A DNA stretch of 47,165 nucleotides from Planctomycetota bacterium (lineage in GTDB: Bacteria > Planctomycetota > UBA1135 > GCA-002686595): NCBI GenBank assembly GCA_029212845.1, contig JARGPD010000004.1, positions 22,530 through 69,694 on the forward strand, given 5' to 3'. Below the pieces are notes generated by a model, which was given only the letters and a program-made list of their open reading frames with translations, did no database searches and was not told the origin of the DNA. The first letter of the stretch is position 1; the number at the start of each line of letters is the position of its first letter. Shown here piece after piece: positions 44,201 through 47,165 of this stretch. Both the position numbers and the translations under genes were made by a program.

Positions 44201-45007
44201 CTGGAGGAGTTCGTCTACGAGTCCGGCCGCGCCCGCGCCTGGGGCCGCACCCAGGGCCTGTTCGGTGGCCTGGCCGGTCGCGAGGTGCGCGACGCCGACC
44301 TCCTGTTCTCCTACGTCGACCAGCGCCTGACGATCGAAGACCTCGACGCGGCCTTCGCCGGCGGGCGCCTGACCTCCCCCGGCGGTGGCAAGGGCCTGGC
44401 CCTGGCGCTCGACCTGGCCTCGCCCCACCACCTGGTGCTCGGCGTCGAGCTCCAGCGCGTCCAGGCCGGTGAGCTGCTCGCGGGCGCCTTCGGCGGTGGC
44501 AAGAACCAGGGCACGATCGACGCGTCGGTGCGGCTCGAGGCGCGCCCCGGCGACCTGCTGGCAGCGACCGGCGCCGGCTGGGTGCGCATCGACGGCGCCC
44601 AGCTCTTCTCGATCCCCGTCTTCCGCGAGCTCTTCACCCAGCTAGGCTTCGACGCCACCGCGGTCTTCGACTCGATGCGCACGACCTTCTCCCTCGCCGA
44701 CGGCGTGGTCGCCCTGCGCGAGATGCAGGCCCATAGTCCGCTGCTCAAGCTGGTCGGCGCGGGAGCCTGGAACCTCGACGGGGGCATCGTCGCTGACCTC
44801 GAGGTGCGCTACTCGGTGGTCGACAAGCTGGGCCCCCTGCGCTTCTTCGTTTACTGGTTCCAGGACTCGATCCTGCGCGTGGCGATCCGCGGCGACGTGT
44901 ACCGCCCGGTGGTCCTCCTGCGCAACTCGATCCTGGACTTCCTCGGCATGGAGGAGCAGCCCGGCGTCCGCCTGCCCCTGCCACCACGCTCCCAGCCGCG
45001 CTGGTAG
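41255..45007 (+). CDS. Large AsmA/YhdP-like envelope protein
   Basis: A 1250-residue protein with one N-terminal membrane helix (LVVIVALVAVAAVGGALVF) followed by a very long, beta-rich, Leu/Gly/Asp-repetitive extracytoplasmic region (for example ALELDGLHVVGGEGEL, LDGLEVALRLPDGELIEL, LEDLVLVGDLEWREP). This architecture is that of the AsmA-like/DUF3971 proteins (YhdP, TamB), which are thought to form lipid bridges from inner to outer membrane. The C-terminal part (SMRTTFSLADGVVALREMQAHSPLLKLVGAG, in part) is the AsmA_2-like C-terminal motif. Starts with GTG at 41255, 9 nt after alr. Function in phospholipid transport or outer-membrane integrity is inference from the family. Confidence 0.75.
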   Translation: MKRLLRLLRGLVVIVALVAVAAVGGALVFEATGGVERMIQQELDTWVAEEPDLEVSFRSAHVDWSTPALELDGLHVVGGEGELFLESLELFFDLSPGAPSRLHGIEVGRGRVVVERAFAESIQRTVTRVRERLAPPPTEPLPEDLELPAPAMPTIGLDGLEVALRLPDGELIELGAGEARLELVDEDLSLRGSINVPQDQDAPRPLHFAITMDPGGTANLSASTRNLEVASRGNQLRRLLPPALRGLDFAMRASADVESTFAAGRPAATTAHLRLERGYLRAGPDAPALEDLVLVGDLEWREPAPGLDLWRGTTGRAEFTAGILGETLTGRASMGPAGVLQVDLSNRGLDLGEELLAAAGLPPEHPARTTCYALGLAGRADLDVGLRLDLERDLTRPGVLLEALDLAADVRSDGKGSFRYNGFALRGQRQGFPLRADRVQAQVVVGLAGKNRRNTLVGIVDAEASHGTGLVRARGLIADPLVPRKEPDLDLLLEVEDRALDADLREGLAGMQGTAWIWDAFSPGGGSIDATIRLRDRAATGGMNAQLDLVATAAPMRWSQLPVDLFVDELELKLRWSRETELSERGIPLRSAGAFWRARGSSASVADLEVVGMSRDRTPLGAQADPPTASLYAVRASGSGLALRGSDFDGLAEVVEGLEEITTDLGAKGRVDFTYFDASVADDGRRELTLEARPAVVQLLPTEFPVVVRDVTGRLNLSGHPGAPAVLHSVVSATWPAGHRLAAHAVVELPEPGAAAGAPGGEAARSRPGTDRRVSLAAAGLDPSNQALLGALGARGELGSAGLDSGEDTPELDGRLDLSGVLVAGPDGELEPELTLHLRGNGFRSGSLELGGLEGQLALAGGALVGPRITGNLAGTQVVLREARFALEPAAREGDVFFSTAVDAEDLPLDREHLLAFLEPEALDALIDDFGWRGQVDLDAVDLELARSDDGQLRVSLAGHLVPSAMRLVVGAPIEITRAQVELEEFVYESGRARAWGRTQGLFGGLAGREVRDADLLFSYVDQRLTIEDLDAAFAGGRLTSPGGGKGLALALDLASPHHLVLGVELQRVQAGELLAGAFGGGKNQGTIDASVRLEARPGDLLAATGAGWVRIDGAQLFSIPVFRELFTQLGFDATAVFDSMRTTFSLADGVVALREMQAHSPLLKLVGAGAWNLDGGIVADLEVRYSVVDKLGPLRFFVYWFQDSILRVAIRGDVYRPVVLLRNSILDFLGMEEQPGVRLPLPPRSQPRW

Positions 45008-45056
45008 CACCGCGCTTCGAGCCCACTTCGGGCCGCCCGCGCCCACGGTCCGCGAG

Positions 45057-45062
45057 TAACCT
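45057..45062 (+). promoter_or_regulatory. Candidate -10 element of manC
   Basis: TAACCT (in GTAACCT) lies 51 nt before the manC ATG. A C-rich leader without a well-placed Shine-Dalgarno site follows. No -35 element is visible. Confidence 0.3.
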
Positions 45063-45113
45063 ATCGGCCGAGCGCCCCGCACCCCAAGAGGACCCCCCTC
45101 CACTCCCCCCCGC

Positions 45114-46190
45114 ATGAACATCTTTGCAGTCATCATGGCCGGCGGCTCCGGCACCCGCTTCTGGCCCGCCAGCGTCAAGGAGCGCCCGAAGCAGTTCCTG
45201 CCCATCTCGGGCGGCCTGCCGATGATCGAGGAGACCTTCCGGCGTCTCGAGGGCCTCGTGCCCGCGGAGCGCGTCCTGGTCGTGACCGCCGCCAGCCAGG
45301 CGGACCTGGTGCGCGCAGCCCTGCCCGAGCTGCCGGCCGAGAACATCCTGTGCGAGCCGATGGCCCGCAACACCGCGCCGTGTGTCGCCTGGGCCGCCCA
45401 CGAGATCGCCCGCCGCGACCCGGACGCCGTGCAGGTCGTGCTGCCCGCCGACCACGTGATCCGCCCCGCCGAGGAGTTCCGCGCGACCCTGGTGGCCGCC
45501 GCCGAGGCCTGCCTCGAGGGCGGCCTGTTCACCTTCGGCATCGAGCCCGACCACCCGGCCACCGGCTACGGCTACATCAAGGCCGCCGCGAAGCTCGGCG
45601 AGAGCCAAGGCCAGGCGGTGCACGCCGTCGAGCGCTTCGTCGAGAAGCCCGAGCAGGCGGTCGCCGAGGCCTACCTGGCCGAGGGCGGCTACTTCTGGAA
45701 CGCCGGCATCTTCGTCTGGCACACGCCGACGATCCTAGCTGCCCTGGCCGAGCTCACGCCCGAGCTCGACGCCGGCGTGCGCCGCATCCTGGCCGCCCCC
45801 GGCGACGCCGCCGTGCTCGCGGCCGAGTACCAGAAGCTGCCCGCCGACCCGGTCGACATCGCGATCATGGAGCGCGCCGGTGACGTGCGCCTCGTGCCGA
45901 TCTCCTACACCTGGAACGACGTCGGCTCCTGGAAGGCGCTCGACGAGATCACCGAGCGCGACAGCGAGGGCAACGCCCAGGTGCTCGGCGGCGGCGCCAG
46001 GCTGGTCTCGATCGAAGCCTCCGGCAACCTCGTCTATGCGGAGGGCGAGCGGGTGATCGCGCTCGTTGGCGTCGAGGGCCTGGCCGTGGTGCAGACCGAG
46101 AAGGCCACCCTCGTGTGCCCGCTCGATCGCGCCCAAGACGTCAAACGCATCGTCGCCGAGCTCGAAGCTAGCGGCGGAGACTTCCTGTAG
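45114..46190 (+). CDS. manC: Mannose-1-phosphate guanylyltransferase
   Basis: Makes GDP-mannose from mannose-1-P and GTP for capsular, O-antigen or glycoprotein sugars. The 358-residue product has the nucleotidyltransferase start AGGSGTRFWPASVKERPKQFL (in part), CEPMARNTAPCVAWA, VLPADHVIRP, the sugar-site block FTFGIEPDHPATGYGYI, RFVEKPE and SYTWNDVGSWKAL. There is no C-terminal isomerase domain, so it is the single-function form. Expression may serve the same glycan supply as the STT3-like operon, but no other sugar-nucleotide gene is adjacent. Confidence 0.93.
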   Translation: MNIFAVIMAGGSGTRFWPASVKERPKQFLPISGGLPMIEETFRRLEGLVPAERVLVVTAASQADLVRAALPELPAENILCEPMARNTAPCVAWAAHEIARRDPDAVQVVLPADHVIRPAEEFRATLVAAAEACLEGGLFTFGIEPDHPATGYGYIKAAAKLGESQGQAVHAVERFVEKPEQAVAEAYLAEGGYFWNAGIFVWHTPTILAALAELTPELDAGVRRILAAPGDAAVLAAEYQKLPADPVDIAIMERAGDVRLVPISYTWNDVGSWKALDEITERDSEGNAQVLGGGARLVSIEASGNLVYAEGERVIALVGVEGLAVVQTEKATLVCPLDRAQDVKRIVAELEASGGDFL

Positions 46191-46207
46191 CCCCGAGGGC
46201 TCCCACC

Positions 46208-46534
46208 ATGGAAACACTGCTGCTCCTGAACCACGAAGGCATGGGCCACGGCGACCCCGACCTGGCCAAGCGCATCGTCCGCACGTTCCTGCAGAAGGCC
46301 AAGCAGCTGCGCGGCCTCGAGGCGATCGCCTTCTACAACGGCGGCGTGCTCCTGGTCGCCCCGGACTCGCCCGTGCTGGCCGAGCTGACCCTGCTGGAGG
46401 AGGCCGGCATCGACCTGATCCCCTGCGGCACCTGCTGCGAGGCCCACGGGGTCACGCCGGTGGTCGGCAAGGTCATGGGCATGGACGACATCATCCAGGC
46501 GATGAACCACGCCGCCAAGGTCATCACCCTCTAG
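46208..46534 (+). CDS. YedF/DsrE-like sulfurtransferase-fold protein
   Basis: A 108-residue protein of the DsrE superfamily. LLLNHEGMGHGDPDLAKRIV, AIAFYNGGVLLVAPDSPVLAEL and LIPCGTCCEAHGV correspond closely to the C-terminal domain of YedF, the selenium-metabolism sulfurtransferase-like protein. The N-terminal TusA-like domain of YedF is missing. The CGTCC cysteines could carry a persulfide or selenide. No selenium genes are seen nearby. The start is ATG 17 nt after manC; ruvX follows after 5 nt, so the three are probably one operon. Confidence 0.75.
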   Translation: METLLLLNHEGMGHGDPDLAKRIVRTFLQKAKQLRGLEAIAFYNGGVLLVAPDSPVLAELTLLEEAGIDLIPCGTCCEAHGVTPVVGKVMGMDDIIQAMNHAAKVITL

Positions 46535-46539
46535 GTCTG

Positions 46540-46980
46540 ATGGGCTGCATCCTCGCCGTCGACCACGGCACGAAGAAGACCGGCTTCGCGATCGCGGACG
46601 GGCTGCGGATCCTGTGCGAGCCCCTGGATGTGGCGCATGTGCGGGGCGACGGCCCCGAGCTGCTCGCCCACATCGAGGCGCTCTGCTCCGAGCGCGACGT
46701 GGAGCGCATCCTCATCGGCCTGCCGATCCACATGGACGGTGCCGAGAGCAGCCGGGCCGCCGACGTGCACCGCTTCGGCGAGCGGCTCGGCTTGCACCTC
46801 GCTGCGGTCGGGCTTCCGGCGCCGGTCTCCTACTGGGACGAGCGCCTCTCGACGAAGGAGGCCGACTCGCTGCTCGTCGAGGCCGGCTACACCGGCGACG
46901 CCCGCAAGTCCCGCCGCGACAGCTGGAGCGCGCTGGTCGTCCTGCGCGACTGGCTCGAGGCCGGCGAACCCACCAACTGA
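46540..46980 (+). CDS. ruvX: RuvX/YqgF-family Holliday-junction-resolvase-like nuclease
   Basis: A 146-residue RNase H-fold protein. ILAVDHGTKKTGFAIADG gives the first catalytic Asp, RILIGLPIHMDGAESSRA the conserved middle block, YWDERLSTKEADSLL the second acidic residue, and RRDSWSALVVLRDWLE the last Asp. The family acts in rRNA 3'-end processing and possibly in recombination. The first motif has DHGTK instead of the commoner DPGxxR. Length is typical (about 140). Confidence 0.88.
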   Translation: MGCILAVDHGTKKTGFAIADGLRILCEPLDVAHVRGDGPELLAHIEALCSERDVERILIGLPIHMDGAESSRAADVHRFGERLGLHLAAVGLPAPVSYWDERLSTKEADSLLVEAGYTGDARKSRRDSWSALVVLRDWLEAGEPTN

Positions 46981-47165
46981 GCCTGCAAAGCGCGCGGAAC
47001 GCTGAAGCCCGCAAGTTGGCCGACTGACGAAGCCCGCGTCCTGGCCGACTGATCTGGCAAGTGGGCCGAAAGAGGGGGCGAGCGGGCGGCGAGAACGCGC
47101 CAACGGTACCGCATCAAAACGGCGCGTCCGGATCGGCGACCCTACGCGTCAGATCCGCCGGTGCG
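46981..47165. other. Window edge with tandem 25-bp imperfect repeats
   Basis: Non-coding sequence after ruvX. Two 25-bp copies, GAAGCCCGC...TGGCCGACTGA (47004-47028 and 47029-47053), are followed by a partial third (CTGGCAAGTGGGCCG). Repeats of a TGGCC-containing box close to one another are found at the ends of IS21-family elements, so a mobile element could begin near the window edge; no transposase is in the window. Otherwise nothing recognised. Confidence 0.5.

Overview
The window is chromosomal DNA from a very GC-rich, diderm (Gram-negative-type) bacterium. LptE-like and BamD-like lipoproteins, an AsmA-type envelope protein, lipobox signal peptides and an outer-membrane-like protein all point to an outer membrane. 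The bacterial STT3-like oligosaccharyltransferase, the CdaA protein, the histone-fold protein, the CxxC-rich secreted protein and the weak Shine-Dalgarno sites fit a member of the Planctomycetota best. That placement is inferred from gene content only; no rRNA or other decisive marker is present.

Region 1 (about 81-13590, minus strand) is a complete 14-gene nuoA-N operon for respiratory complex I in the canonical order. Many of its genes are coupled by ATGA, GTGA or TGATG overlaps. NuoG is unusually short. Region 2 (13709-16955, minus) holds a hemerythrin-like protein, a sulfatase-fold lipoprotein without a formylglycine cysteine, a small PilZ-like protein and a probable outer-membrane lipoprotein. 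Region 3 (17080-20050) has a secreted Kelch-repeat protein on the plus strand and, on the minus strand, two unrecognised proteins: one membrane-anchored and one secreted and cysteine-rich. Region 4 (20195-25064, minus) is a tight three-gene unit: a secreted zinc-ribbon protein with a degenerate gluzincin-like motif, an unrecognised secreted protein and an STT3-like oligosaccharyltransferase. Region 5 holds hutI and an ECF-type sigma factor on the minus strand.

From 27758 rightwards almost everything is on the plus strand and looks like a cell-envelope and housekeeping block: a CorC/HlyC-type CBS protein, recO, a BamD-like lipoprotein, an LptE-like lipoprotein, ftsH, folP, a cdaA-YbbR fusion, glmM, tsaB, alr, a 1250-residue AsmA-like protein, manC, a YedF/DsrE-like protein and ruvX. 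CdaA (c-di-AMP synthesis), GlmM (UDP-GlcNAc precursor) and Alr (D-Ala) tie this block to peptidoglycan supply. Between tsaB and alr, on the opposite strand, lies a small gene for a bacterial histone-fold protein with a lysine-rich tail.

The most striking items are the tailed histone-fold protein, the CdaA-YbbR fusion, the repeat-rich 445-bp region upstream of it, the STT3 operon with a pseudo-protease-like partner, and a recurrent TANNNT element placed so close to several start codons that leaderless mRNAs are predicted. I saw no rRNA, tRNA, CRISPR array or intact transposase gene; this is by-eye inspection, not a covariance-model search.
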